Below, piece after piece: positions 7,750-16,142 of a stretch of DNA of 38,920 nucleotides. Every line of letters starts with the position of its first letter. The stretch's first letter is position 1. Below the pieces are notes generated by a model. The model worked only from the letters and a program-made list of their open reading frames with translations. It had not been told where the DNA came from and did no database searches. Source of the DNA: Acidobacteriaceae bacterium. GTDB lineage: Bacteria; Acidobacteriota; Terriglobia; Terriglobales; Acidobacteriaceae. The translations under genes and the position numbers were made by a program. Location of the stretch: the NCBI GenBank assembly GCA_030041435.1, contig JASHNW010000115.1, positions 1-38,920 of the forward strand. The letters run 5' to 3'.

Positions 7750-8412
7750 ATGGCAACGGTAAGCGCGGCAACGGGGCATATCCGAATCGGTCTCCTGGAC
7801 TTTGAGCCGCTTCGGGTAGCCGGTCTGGGCGAGATCCTGGCGTCACGCCCCGGTTTCGAGGTGGTGGCCACCGAAATCTCCGCGGCCTTCCTGATGCCCG
7901 ACTTCGACCTGGTGCTGTTCCTGGCGCGGAAACGGGTGGAATCCTATGCCATGCTGGCCAGGCTGAAGCACAAGGCTCCTGAAATGAAGGCCATCGCCAT
8001 GGCCGCCGAGGGCGACGACGAGGCCATCATGACCGCCATTTCGGCCGGCGCCAAGGGCTGGCTGGAAGAACGGTCCTCGCCGGGCCAGGTGCTGGAGGCC
8101 ATCGACGTGGTGCTGAGCGGGTCCATCTGGGCGCCGCGCCGCGTGCTGTCGCAGCTGGTCGACCGCGCCCTGGGCAACGGGGGCGTCCTGCAGCGCGCGA
8201 ATTTTCCGCGCTTCACCGAGCGCGAGGAAGCCGTCCTGCAGCAACTTGTGATGGCTCGCTCGAATCGCGAAATCGCTCTCGCGCTCCGGATTCGCGAGCA
8301 GACCGTCAAGTCCTACGTCGCCCGCCTCATGCGCAAGATGGGCGTCGACAACCGCATCGCGCTCTCCATGCAGGCCGCGCAGGGCGACTGGTGGCGCACG
8401 AAGGAACTGTAA
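7750..8412 (+). CDS. LuxR/NarL-type regulator with a degenerate receiver domain
   Basis: A 220-residue protein. Residues 11-130 have the receiver fold pattern (IRIGLLDFEPLRVAGLGEIL; AISAGAKGWLEERSSPGQVLEAIDVV). Residues about 153-212 form a LuxR-type helix-turn-helix (FTEREEAVLQQLVMARSNRE, then REQTVKSYVARLMRKMGVDN). The receiver lacks key residues: the phosphorylated Asp, expected after DLVLF, is Leu58, and the conserved Lys of the usual GYLLK motif is Glu (GWLEE). Acidic D17 and E19 remain near the N-terminus. It probably acts without a histidine kinase, for example by binding a ligand or partner. It starts 8 bases after dcd, so it is likely co-transcribed. Target genes are unknown. Confidence 0.85.
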   Translation: MATVSAATGHIRIGLLDFEPLRVAGLGEILASRPGFEVVATEISAAFLMPDFDLVLFLARKRVESYAMLARLKHKAPEMKAIAMAAEGDDEAIMTAISAGAKGWLEERSSPGQVLEAIDVVLSGSIWAPRRVLSQLVDRALGNGGVLQRANFPRFTEREEAVLQQLVMARSNREIALALRIREQTVKSYVARLMRKMGVDNRIALSMQAAQGDWWRTKEL

Positions 8413-8613
8413 CCTCCGGCCCCTCGGCCAGAGGATCGCCGCACAGCCGCAAGTGGGGAAGCTGAGCCGAAAATGCGGTCGCAGCCCAGCCAGGGGCCGA
8501 GCGGACCCCGATGAGCCAAAGGATCGCTGTCGTTTGGCGGAAAACAGACCGAGTGAACAGAATATCTGTTATCAGACGTAAGAAGTCGGATCCAGTCAAC
8601 CCCGGCCAATCCT

Positions 8614-8913
8614 TCATCGGACGGCAAGCAGAAATACCATGTCTGAGAGCAAACTCAGAAGCATGACGAACCGGGCAAAGAGGACCGTCTCTTTTGAGAG
8701 CTCCTCCTGCCTCCAGGCCATCCGGAAAACTGCCACGATCACGGGGAGTTTGAACCACTCCATCGTAATCGCCTCCCACCCAAAGGGATGCCTCACGAAC
8801 CTGGCAGTCACACCAAGGATGCCGCACAGCGCCGCAAAGGTGAAGCCCGCCAGCACGTTCCGCAGCATGGATCGCTGTTGCTTGACCGATACGTGTTGTG
8901 CTCCTGCGAACAT
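8614..8913 (-). CDS. Small membrane protein, unknown
   Basis: A 99-residue protein with a very good ribosome binding site (AAAAGGAGG, about 5 bases from the ATG at 8913), which argues that it is a real gene. It begins with a short polar segment (FAGAQHVSVKQQRSMLRN). A hydrophobic stretch follows (LAGFTFAALCGILGVTARFV), then an amphipathic middle (FKLPVIVAVFRMAWRQEELS) and a C-terminal hydrophobic helix (FVMLLSLLSDMVFLLAV). Two or three membrane passes are likely. I recognise no family. It converges on the dcd/regulator pair, with a 201-base gap that contains only the inverted repeat AACAGA-ATA-TCTGTT at 8556-8570. Confidence 0.65.
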   Translation of the reverse strand: MFAGAQHVSVKQQRSMLRNVLAGFTFAALCGILGVTARFVRHPFGWEAITMEWFKLPVIVAVFRMAWRQEELSKETVLFARFVMLLSLLSDMVFLLAVR

Positions 8914-9040
8914 GGCTGCCTCCTTTTAGTCCTGTAACCGCCCGGATTTAACGTCGCGCTCGATTCGCTTCACCTACGGTACACACAACAAAACCAGCCT
9001 GGTGATGTGAATCCTGCTTGCCGCGTTCACTACCCTGAAT

Positions 9041-9141
9041 CGAGCGCAGGAATACGCTTGCGCCCAACAGCGGCATCCGGCTTGATCCGGCAACCGAGCG
9101 CAGGAATATGCTTGCGCCCAACAACGGCATCCGGCTTGATC
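9041..9141. repeat. 54-bp direct tandem duplication
   Basis: Two adjacent copies start CGAGCGCAGGAATA at 9041 and at 9095, a period of 54 bases. They match over at least 47 positions with two visible differences (AATACGC/AATATGC and AACAGCGG/AACAACGG). The second copy ends near 9141, just before the minus-strand gene at 9153-9479. No gene covers the repeat with convincing support; both strands give short repetitive frames only. Confidence 0.85.
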
Positions 9142-9152
9142 GGATGGGCTTC

Positions 9153-9479
9153 CTACTGGTGCTTCGCCTTGATCTCGTCGATCTTGTCCACCTGATAGGT
9201 GAACGCCACCAAAGCCTTCTTCTGCTCCGGCGTGAACTTGCCCGGATCGGTGCGTTCGATGCGTTCGATCACCACGCGCAACGCGTCTCCAATCCGCCCC
9301 AGCTGTCGACCGTACGTGCCGACATCTTCGAGGATATCCTTCTCAACCTCGGGATCTGCTGAGCTGCCAACCGTGAGATTCACTAATCCGAACTGACTAC
9401 CGGTCGCACGAAAGAAGGAACTCCAAAAATCAAAGGCCTGATTCACAGCCCCCGACAACGGAAAATTGACGTTGGACAT
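9153..9479 (-). CDS. Small helical protein, unknown
   Basis: The start is ATG 9479, supported by an AGGAGG site 5 bases upstream. The frame stays open further upstream to 9866, but that part overlaps the tautomerase gene and lacks such a signal. The product has 108 residues, no signal peptide and no membrane segment. It looks mostly alpha-helical and charged: GAVNQAFDFWSSFFRATGSQ, EVEKDILEDVGTYGRQLGRI, ALRVVIERIERTDPGKFTPE, then QKKALVAFTYQVDKIDEIK. The aromatic/amphipathic N-terminal half is vaguely like phasin or coat-type proteins, but I cannot assign it. It is divergent from the tautomerase across a 204-base gap in which I see no other gene. Confidence 0.65.
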   Translation of the reverse strand: MSNVNFPLSGAVNQAFDFWSSFFRATGSQFGLVNLTVGSSADPEVEKDILEDVGTYGRQLGRIGDALRVVIERIERTDPGKFTPEQKKALVAFTYQVDKIDEIKAKHQ

Positions 9480-9683
9480 AACGCCTCCTGAGCCGCGGCT
9501 ACCCGTCGCCTGGTCAGCTACGCTACGCTCGTCCGTTCCCTCCCGCAACCGGTTTTCAATCGTGCGAACACCAAACCACTCGGCCCCGCCGCGCTCGCGG
9601 CAGACACCGCCGCCCTGCGCATCTTCGACGTCCATCGTTGCATCTAGTGTTTGTTCCATCACAACAACAAAGGGGGCATCGGG

Positions 9684-10076
9684 GTGCCGCTTGTTCGTAT
9701 TGATCTCTCCATTGGAAAAGGCAGCCAGTACCTGGCATCGATAGGCGATGTCGTTTATCGCGCGATGCGCGCTACGCTGGATGTGCCGGATCATGACCGT
9801 TTCCAGATCGTCACCGAACATCCGCCCGAGCAGCTGCGCTTCGATCGCGAGTACATGGGCATTCACCGCTCCGACGATTGTATTTTTATACAGGTCACCT
9901 TAAGCCGCGGCCGCACCGTGGAAAGGAAGCAGGCTTTCTACAAAGCCGTAGCCGACGGCCTGCACGGTGAATGCAATGTGCGGAGAGAAGATGTCTTCAT
10001 CAATCTCGTAGAGGTAAACCCGGAGGATTGGTCCTTCGGCAACGGCGAAGCGCAGTACGTTTCCGCACGGCAATAA
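9684..10076 (+). CDS. Tautomerase-superfamily protein (Tautomerase_2 type)
   Basis: The start chosen is GTG 9684, because Met removal then exposes Pro1, the catalytic base of this superfamily; the protein begins M-PLVRIDLSIGKGSQYL. An AGGGGG stretch about 8 bases upstream supports it. The 130 residues match the longer Tautomerase_2 group: DVPDHDRFQIVTEHPPEQL, FDREYMGIHRSDDCIFIQV, LSRGRTVERKQAFYKAVADG and the closing block REDVFINLVEVNPEDWSFGN. Members tautomerise or dehalogenate small keto acids; the natural substrate here is unknown. The next gene, a PLP-dependent decarboxylase, lies 82 bases downstream on the same strand, so the two may act together on an amino-acid-derived metabolite. That link is inference. 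Confidence 0.88.
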   Translation: MPLVRIDLSIGKGSQYLASIGDVVYRAMRATLDVPDHDRFQIVTEHPPEQLRFDREYMGIHRSDDCIFIQVTLSRGRTVERKQAFYKAVADGLHGECNVRREDVFINLVEVNPEDWSFGNGEAQYVSARQ

Positions 10077-10158
10077 AGAAACCAACGCCGGTTCAGAAAC
10101 ACGCGCCAAACACTTCACGCGAGATCAACAGGAAATTGGCACTCAGGAGCTGAAGCGT

Positions 10159-11604
10159 ATGGAAAGTTCTGTGACGCCCCTCGGGCTGGATCGCAAGGCA
10201 CGCGCGGAGCTCTGGAAAGTGGTCGCCGAGACGATTGAATCGTATTGGCAGGCTGTGGAACAGCTGCCCGTCTCCCCTTCCCTCGATCTCAAGAGTATCC
10301 GCCAGTTTGCCGAGTCCTTTACCTTCGAAACTCCGCTCGAAGCAAACGCGGCTTTGCGCACCGTCGCATCCGAACTGGTAAAGGGGCAGGTCCACACCGC
10401 CCATCCACAGTACTTCGGGCTGTTCAATCCAGCACCGGCAGCGATGAGCATCGCCGCCGATGCCCTGGTTGCGGCGCTCAACCCTCAGCTTGCGGCATGG
10501 AGCCACAGTCCGGCAGCCGTCGAGATCGAGCGCCACGTGGTGCGGGAGCTTGCCGCAAAGCTCGGTTTTCCACGCGAATCCTCTGACGGCGTTTTTGCCG
10601 GTGGCGGGGCCGAGGCGAATCAAACTGCAGTCCTTGCGGCGCTGGCACATCGCTGGCCCGAGATCAACGCAGGCGGTCTGCGGAGCCTGCAGGAGGAGCC
10701 CGTCTTTTACGTCTCCGCGGAGGGCCATCATACCTTTGCGAGAGCCGCCCGAACCGCCGGACTCGGCTCCAACTCCCTTCGCGAGATTGCGGTCGCGGAC
10801 GACCTGAAGATTGATCTCAACGCGCTTGAGACCGCGATACAACAGGACCGCGCCTCCGGATATTCCCCGTTCCTGCTGGTTGGCACGGCGGGAACGACCG
10901 CGGCGGGCATCGTAGACCCGCTTCCGGCCCTGGCAGATTTCGCCCGCCGGCAGGGCTTGTGGTTCCACGTGGATGCGGCCTGGGGAGGCGCAGCAGCGCT
11001 GGCCCCGAAACTGCGGCCCGTGCTTGATGGCATCGAACAGGCTGACTCCATCACCTTCGACGCGCACAAATGGCTCTCCGTGCCCATGGGCGCCGGCATC
11101 TTCCTCACGCGGCATCCGGAGATTCTGCATCGCGTGTTTACCATCGAAACCGCCTACATGCCCAAAGAAGGCCCCCGGATGCAGGTTACCGATCCCTACT
11201 CCCATTCGATCCAGTGGTCGCGCCGCTTCATCGGCCTCAAGCTCTTCCTGACTCTCGCCGTCGCCGGATGGGATGGTTATGCCGCCGCTATCGGGCATCA
11301 GGCCGAGATGGGCGATCTGCTGCGCAAAAGGCTGCTCGAAGACGACTGGAAGATCGTCAATCGCACGCCTCTGCCCCTGGCTTGCTTCACCGACGCTCGA
11401 GCTGAATGGGACCTGGCCGCCTGCCAGAGGATTGCCGATGCCGTGGTCTCTTCCGGCCAGGCATGGATCTCCACGGTTCAACTGGGCAGGCAAAAGCGTC
11501 CCGCACTGCGCGCATGCATCACCAACTACCGAACTGAACCGCGCCACATCGAAGCGCTGGTTACCGTGCTCAATCGGGAGCGAAGGTCGATCGCCGCTTC
11601 GTAG
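10159..11604 (+). CDS. Group II PLP-dependent amino-acid decarboxylase family protein
   Basis: A 481-residue cytosolic enzyme of the aromatic-amino-acid/glutamate decarboxylase fold. The PLP lysine is K304 in ITFDAHKWLSVPMGAGIFLT, and the Asp that binds the pyridine nitrogen is D272 in WFHVDAAWGGAAAL. The substrate-side motif AHPQYFGLFNPAPAAMSIAA and GVFAGGGAEANQTAVLAAL are also conserved. The ATG at 10159 has AGGAG about 9 bases upstream. These features fit L-2,4-diaminobutyrate, tyrosine/DOPA or aspartate decarboxylases, as well as transaminase-like relatives; the sequence alone does not choose. It follows the tautomerase gene by 82 bases. Nothing is missing in the catalytic core. Confidence 0.85.
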   Translation: MESSVTPLGLDRKARAELWKVVAETIESYWQAVEQLPVSPSLDLKSIRQFAESFTFETPLEANAALRTVASELVKGQVHTAHPQYFGLFNPAPAAMSIAADALVAALNPQLAAWSHSPAAVEIERHVVRELAAKLGFPRESSDGVFAGGGAEANQTAVLAALAHRWPEINAGGLRSLQEEPVFYVSAEGHHTFARAARTAGLGSNSLREIAVADDLKIDLNALETAIQQDRASGYSPFLLVGTAGTTAAGIVDPLPALADFARRQGLWFHVDAAWGGAAALAPKLRPVLDGIEQADSITFDAHKWLSVPMGAGIFLTRHPEILHRVFTIETAYMPKEGPRMQVTDPYSHSIQWSRRFIGLKLFLTLAVAGWDGYAAAIGHQAEMGDLLRKRLLEDDWKIVNRTPLPLACFTDARAEWDLAACQRIADAVVSSGQAWISTVQLGRQKRPALRACITNYRTEPRHIEALVTVLNRERRSIAAS

Positions 11605-11754
11605 AGCGTTACCCGTGCAGCGCAATACGACGTGCTAACTCGCGACGCGAGGCAGTGCAACCGGCCGCGTGCCTGCCACCGGTGCGGCTGGAGTTCCGAG
11701 ACTGGTTGTTGAGGGACCGCGGCCCGACCCGCAAAAAACGCCACCCCTGCGGCG

Positions 11755-11760
11755 TACAAT
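11755..11760 (+). promoter_or_regulatory. -10 hexamer TACAAT upstream of the UPF0182 gene
   Basis: TACAAT matches the -10 consensus at 5 of 6 positions and places a transcription start near 11767, about 27 bases before the GTG start. The -35 position (about 11732-11737, CAAAAA) is poor. It is listed as a candidate only. Confidence 0.4.
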
Positions 11761-11793
11761 TCAGTCGGCTCCATTTCAGAGAGGAATCCCTCC

Positions 11794-14610
11794 GTGCATC
11801 AGATCCTGGACGGTCGCGCGCGCCGGTCGCGCCTGAACCGTATCGTCATTTTCCTGCTTACCGCCATTTTCATCGTCGTCATCGGCAGCAACACCGCTCT
11901 TTCCTGGTACGTCGATGCGCTTTGGTTCGGTTCTCTTGGCTACGTCGACGTCTTTTGGAAGAGCTGGGGCCTCAGCTGGGGCACCTTCGCCATTTTCTTT
12001 GCCGCCACCTTTCTCCTCCTCTACGGCTGGTTCCTCGTCCTGTGGCGCATGCATCAGCCGGATTTGCCCCACGACCGCACCATCTTCGTCGGCCGCCAGA
12101 GTGTTCCCCTCCCGCTGCGCCGCGTCCTGCGCCTGCTCGGCGTGGCGCTGTCTCTCCTGGTTGCCCTCATCAGCGGCGCGGCCATGATGGCGGAATGGCC
12201 GACCTTTGCGCTCTGGTGGGAAACGCGCCGGCAGCCCGCCGCCCGCTTCGACCCTGTCTTCGGCCGCTCCCTCAGCTTCTACCTCTTTTCTCTGCCTGCC
12301 TGGCAGATTGTCGTAGGCTGGCTCATGGCCCTGGCGGTGATTGCCTGCGCCGCCGCCATTTGTTTCCTCATCCTCGGCGGCGCCAGCCACGCCATGATCC
12401 GCGACAAAGACAGTGTTCCCCCGCCGCCCCTCGCGTGGCGCGGTTTCTCCATCGCCTTTGCGTGCTTCCTCGCGGTTCTGGCCGCGCAGGTCTACCTCAA
12501 CCGCTTCAGCACGCTCCTCGACACGCACACCATCTTCAGCGGCGTGAATTACACCGAGGCGCACGTCACCATCGGCGGCCTGCTGCTGGTTGCCCTGGCG
12601 CTGCTGCTGGGCGCAGGCATCGCGGCCGCCAACTCCGGCCGCCGCGCGCGGGCCAGCCGCCTTGTGGTGGCCGTCATCCCGGCAGTCGCCTGCTTCCTCA
12701 TCGTGCAGGTGGTCGCCTGGTACGTCACCAACTTCGTCGTCAAACCCAATCAGCTCGATCGCGAACGCCCTTACATCGCCCGCAACATCGAGTGGACCCG
12801 CCAGGCCTGGGGACTGGACCGCGTCGCGCAGCAGGAGTTCCCTGCCGACACTACCGTCGCCTCCGCCGACGCCGCCAACAACCAGGCCACGCTCAAAAAT
12901 ATCCGCCTGTGGGACTGGCGCGCTCTCCAGGACACGCTGCGCCAGATTCAGGAAATCCGCACCTACTACGACTTTCCCGACATCGACATCGACCGCTACA
13001 CCATCAACGGCGAAACCCGTGAGGTGATGCTCGCCGCCCGCGAGCTGAACATCGACAAGCTGCCCGACAGCAGCCGCAACTGGATCAACGAGAAGCTGAT
13101 CTATACCCACGGCTACGGCATCACCATGAACCCGGTCAACGGCTTCACGCCGGAGGGCCTGCCCACGCTCATCATGAGCAACATGCCGGTGCAAAGCACG
13201 GTGCCGAACCTTACCGTCACGCAGCCGGAAATCTATTTCGGCCAGATGACCAACACCGACGTCTACGTGAAGACGCACCAGCAGGAATTCAACTACCCGC
13301 AGGGCCAGACGAACAATCTCACCTCGTACCAGGGAACCGGCGGCATCGTGCTCGGCGGTTTCCTGCGCCGCGTCCTCATCGCCGCCGATCGCGGCGACCT
13401 GGGCAAGCTGCCCTTCAGCGACGACATCACCGCGCAGAGCCGCCTGCTCATGCGCCGCAATATCCGCGACCGCGTGGTTGAGCTGGCTCCCTTTCTCACC
13501 TGGGACGCCGACCCCTACATCGTGCTCGGCGACAACGGCCGCCTCTACTGGATGATGGACGCCTTCACCACCTCAGACAGCTATCCCTACTCCAGCCACT
13601 ACCCGCTCGGCGACGGCACCATCAACTACATGCGCAACAGCGTCAAGGTGGTCATCGACGCCTACAACGGCGCCACAACCTTTTATGTCTTCGACCAGAA
13701 GGACCCGATCCTCGCCGCCTGGCGCCGCATCTTCCCTTCTCTGTTTCGCGATGCCTCGACCATGCCCCAGGACCTGCGCCGCCACGTGCGCTATCCGCAG
13801 CTGCTGCTGGAGGAGCAGGCCGCCGTCTACGGTCTCTACCACATGAGCGATCCCGAGGTCTTCTACAACCGCGAGGATCTGTGGACCGTCGCCTCCGAGC
13901 TCGGCCTGAGCGACACCGGCGACCAGCAGGCCCAGACCATGGAACCGAATTACGTCCTGATGAAGCTGCCCGGTGAGTCCTCCACGGAATTCGTGGAGAT
14001 TCTGCCCTTCACGCCGGCGAACCGCAACAACCTCATCGGCTGGATCGCCGGCCGCAGCGACGGCGCGAACTACGGCAACGCCATCGTCTACGACTTCCCC
14101 AAGACTCGCCTCGTCGATGGCCCCATGCAGATCGAGGCGCGCATCGACCAGAACGCCCAGCTCTCCGGCCAGCTCACCCTGTGGAACCAGCAGGGCTCGC
14201 ACGTGCGCCGCGGCACGCTGCTGGTCATTCCCTGCGGTCAGGCGCTGCTCTACGCCGAGCCCATTTACCTGCAGGCGCAGCAGAGCCCCATGCCGGAGTT
14301 GCGGCTGGTGGTCCTCGCGCTGCAGGATCGCCTCGCGTACGGCCCGACCTTTGAGGCCGCCATGCAGTCCCTCTTCGGCGGCGAGACGTCATCGCTGACG
14401 GCGAACGCCTCCACAGCGGAAGCCCCGCAGGCCCCGCCCACCACGGCGCCCGGAGCCAAAGCCCCGGATCGCGAAGCCCTGATCAGAAGCGCCGCTCAGG
14501 ATCTGTCCGACTACCAGAGCCTGACCGCCGCCGGCAAACTCGCCGAGGCAGGACAAAAACTCGAAGATCTGAAACAAAAACTTGAACAATTGCAGGCTAA
14601 CCGACAGTAA
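11794..14610 (+). CDS. UPF0182-family large membrane protein
   Basis: A 938-residue protein starting at GTG 11794 with a GAGAGGA site upstream. Residues 1 to about 330 contain around seven membrane segments, from RLNRIVIFLLTAIFIVVIGS to VIPAVACFLIVQVVAWYVT. The rest is a large, probably periplasmic, domain with family blocks RPYIARNIEWTRQAWGLDRV, YGITMNPVNGFTPEGLPTLI, PQLLLEEQAAVYGLYHMSDP and ILPFTPANRNNLIGWIAGRS. UPF0182/COG1615 proteins are widespread but have no established function. The last 70 residues are a Pro/Ala linker plus a coiled-coil tail (KLEDLKQKLEQLQANRQ). A 71-residue membrane protein follows 24 bases later. The family assignment is firm; the role is unknown. Confidence 0.92.
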   Translation: MHQILDGRARRSRLNRIVIFLLTAIFIVVIGSNTALSWYVDALWFGSLGYVDVFWKSWGLSWGTFAIFFAATFLLLYGWFLVLWRMHQPDLPHDRTIFVGRQSVPLPLRRVLRLLGVALSLLVALISGAAMMAEWPTFALWWETRRQPAARFDPVFGRSLSFYLFSLPAWQIVVGWLMALAVIACAAAICFLILGGASHAMIRDKDSVPPPPLAWRGFSIAFACFLAVLAAQVYLNRFSTLLDTHTIFSGVNYTEAHVTIGGLLLVALALLLGAGIAAANSGRRARASRLVVAVIPAVACFLIVQVVAWYVTNFVVKPNQLDRERPYIARNIEWTRQAWGLDRVAQQEFPADTTVASADAANNQATLKNIRLWDWRALQDTLRQIQEIRTYYDFPDIDIDRYTINGETREVMLAARELNIDKLPDSSRNWINEKLIYTHGYGITMNPVNGFTPEGLPTLIMSNMPVQSTVPNLTVTQPEIYFGQMTNTDVYVKTHQQEFNYPQGQTNNLTSYQGTGGIVLGGFLRRVLIAADRGDLGKLPFSDDITAQSRLLMRRNIRDRVVELAPFLTWDADPYIVLGDNGRLYWMMDAFTTSDSYPYSSHYPLGDGTINYMRNSVKVVIDAYNGATTFYVFDQKDPILAAWRRIFPSLFRDASTMPQDLRRHVRYPQLLLEEQAAVYGLYHMSDPEVFYNREDLWTVASELGLSDTGDQQAQTMEPNYVLMKLPGESSTEFVEILPFTPANRNNLIGWIAGRSDGANYGNAIVYDFPKTRLVDGPMQIEARIDQNAQLSGQLTLWNQQGSHVRRGTLLVIPCGQALLYAEPIYLQAQQSPMPELRLVVLALQDRLAYGPTFEAAMQSLFGGETSSLTANASTAEAPQAPPTTAPGAKAPDREALIRSAAQDLSDYQSLTAAGKLAEAGQKLEDLKQKLEQLQANRQ

Positions 14611-14634
14611 ATACGGCAAGAGCCAGGGGGGGGC

Positions 14635-14850
14635 ATGAAAGTCAGTACGAACGTCGGCGGATGGGTCGTTGAATTGATGTACGGCTTTGGGGCCTTCTAT
14701 TTGTGGCGTAGCGCGCTGCGACCCAGAGCAACGGAACCGCAAGGGGCAGTCAGTCGATCAATACGAGCGATTGGGGCGATTCTGTTGTCGGCATTGGCGC
14801 TGTATTTTCTTGGCTATGGCTTGGGTTTTTATGGACCCCTCTCGAGATGA
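14635..14850 (+). CDS. Small two-helix membrane protein
   Basis: A 71-residue protein starting at ATG 14635, preceded by a run of eight G (14627-14633 region) that provides a strong ribosome binding site. It has two hydrophobic segments, GGWVVELMYGFGAFYLW and AIGAILLSALALYFLGYGLG, separated by a short basic loop (RSALRPRATEPQGAVSRSIR). It lies 24 bases after the UPF0182 gene and is probably in its operon, so it could be an accessory subunit. I recognise no family. The following 130 bases to 14980 are comparatively AT-rich and show no gene. Confidence 0.65.
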   Translation: MKVSTNVGGWVVELMYGFGAFYLWRSALRPRATEPQGAVSRSIRAIGAILLSALALYFLGYGLGFYGPLSR

Positions 14851-14980
14851 CGGTGCCGAAAAGAATCGGATCGAATGTTTTGTAAATGGCTCGATGTAAG
14901 TCGTTATATATGGGCAGCTAATTGGGGATAACCTCATCCATTGTGCTACGTCGAATGGGTATCCCGATGAATAGAAATGC

Positions 14981-16108
14981 CTAGCTGCCATCTGGATAGC
15001 CGCCCCGGTGCGTTACCAGCGGAAAATGCGGCAGCAGCGCCGGCTTCCGGACCTTTGCCCGCCATCCCTCCGGATACGGCTCCAGCCCCCGAAACAGCGG
15101 CGACTTCTCTGCTGTGCCATCCTCGACCATCGGCTCCAGCGCCGTGCGCAGAGCCTTCACCGCGGTCGGGCTGAAGCTCTGCTCCCAACCCTTCTCGATC
15201 TCTGCCACCAGCTTGCCGTAGCGAGCCTGCGCCAGCAGCCCCTTTTCGCTCAGGCGAATTTGCTTGCCCCTGCCCGGCGCCGGAGCGGTCGAGAGCACCG
15301 CGTAACCGTTGCGCGCCAGCCATCCTGTCGAGACCGCGACCAACTCCGTCGAGATCCCGGTCAGCTCCGGAACATCGCGCACCCGCGTCGGCATCTCGTC
15401 GAGCACCCGCAGCACGTTGGCCGACATTGCCAGCGAAACTGCGGACTCCCGCTCGAACTCCTTCGCAAACGCACCCAACGCGCGCGCCAGCAGCGCCGGC
15501 AGCGGGAGTGCGGCGACAGCGCCAGGCTCGGCAGCGGCTGCGGCCTGCTCCCTGCGCGGCGCTTTCTTCACATGGGGCTCGAAGCTGAACAGGCCATAGC
15601 CCACGATGGGCAGGCAGTCCGGCAGATCGCCGTCAAGCTGCGCGGCGATCGCCGCCAGCGCCTCACGCAGCTTGTCGATCGCCTCGGGTCCGAACCGCTG
15701 CCGCCAGCGGCCCTCGATCTCCGCAAAAAGAGGCTCCCAGATCTGCCGCACCATGCGCCCGCCGGGCAGCGCGCGCACCATCCAATCGGCCTTCGGCGGC
15801 TTCGGCCGCGGATCCGCGGGGTCGGGCTCGAGGTAGACATAGCCCCATCGCTGCATGCCGTTCAGGTTGGTTTCCGTTGCGGCCAGCTGTCGCAGTTCGC
15901 GCAGCGCGATTCCCTGCTCGCCGACAAATCGCATGCAGTTGAACCACATCGCCATCGATGCCAGCCACGGAGCATGGAGGGAGCCGGGCGTCCGGCCGAA
16001 ATCCGTGGTGCGATGCGGCAGCCGACGCTCCGCCTCGTTATCGAACTCGATGGTGAAAGCAACCAGCGTCTGGGAAAGCAGCGTTGACAGCGGTGCGCGG
16101 CCGGCCAT
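14981..16108 (-). CDS. Duplicated winged-helix-like (MarR-like) protein
   Basis: A 375-residue soluble protein built of two related halves joined by a Lys/Ala-rich linker near residue 180. The N-half begins LSQTLVAFTIEFDNEAERRL and ends WRQRFGPEAIDKLREALAAI. The C-half begins LARALGAFAKEFERESAVSL and ends WEQSFSPTAVKALRTALEPM. Each contains a recognition-helix-like stretch (LRELRQLAATETNLNGMQRW; VPELTGISTELVAVSTGWLA) and a beta-wing-like part (WMVRALPGGRMVRQIW; GKQIRLSEKGLLAQARYGKL). It is therefore like a MarR dimer fused into one chain. The ATG at 16108 has no ribosome binding site; GATATT lies six bases upstream. No effector or target is known. It is the last gene of the minus-strand run that starts at nadE. 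Confidence 0.8.
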   Translation of the reverse strand: MAGRAPLSTLLSQTLVAFTIEFDNEAERRLPHRTTDFGRTPGSLHAPWLASMAMWFNCMRFVGEQGIALRELRQLAATETNLNGMQRWGYVYLEPDPADPRPKPPKADWMVRALPGGRMVRQIWEPLFAEIEGRWRQRFGPEAIDKLREALAAIAAQLDGDLPDCLPIVGYGLFSFEPHVKKAPRREQAAAAAEPGAVAALPLPALLARALGAFAKEFERESAVSLAMSANVLRVLDEMPTRVRDVPELTGISTELVAVSTGWLARNGYAVLSTAPAPGRGKQIRLSEKGLLAQARYGKLVAEIEKGWEQSFSPTAVKALRTALEPMVEDGTAEKSPLFRGLEPYPEGWRAKVRKPALLPHFPLVTHRGGYPDGS

Positions 16109-16142
16109 GGAGGCAATATCCCACGACGGCCGTCAGTCGCGC

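Noticed and set aside
8556-8570. AACAGA-ATA-TCTGTT inverted repeat as a regulator site
   Set aside because: It lies between two convergent genes, where no promoter is expected, and the arms are only 6 bases, so a functional claim is not supported.
8948-9130. Small repetitive minus-strand frame over the 54-bp duplication
   Set aside because: It has no ribosome binding site or known fold; its internal repeat is explained by the DNA duplication.
9480-9866. Long upstream frame extending the 108-residue gene
   Set aside because: It has no ribosome binding site at any start, overlaps the tautomerase gene's start, and its composition is unlike a protein. The AGGAGG site at 9485-9490 fixes the start at 9479.
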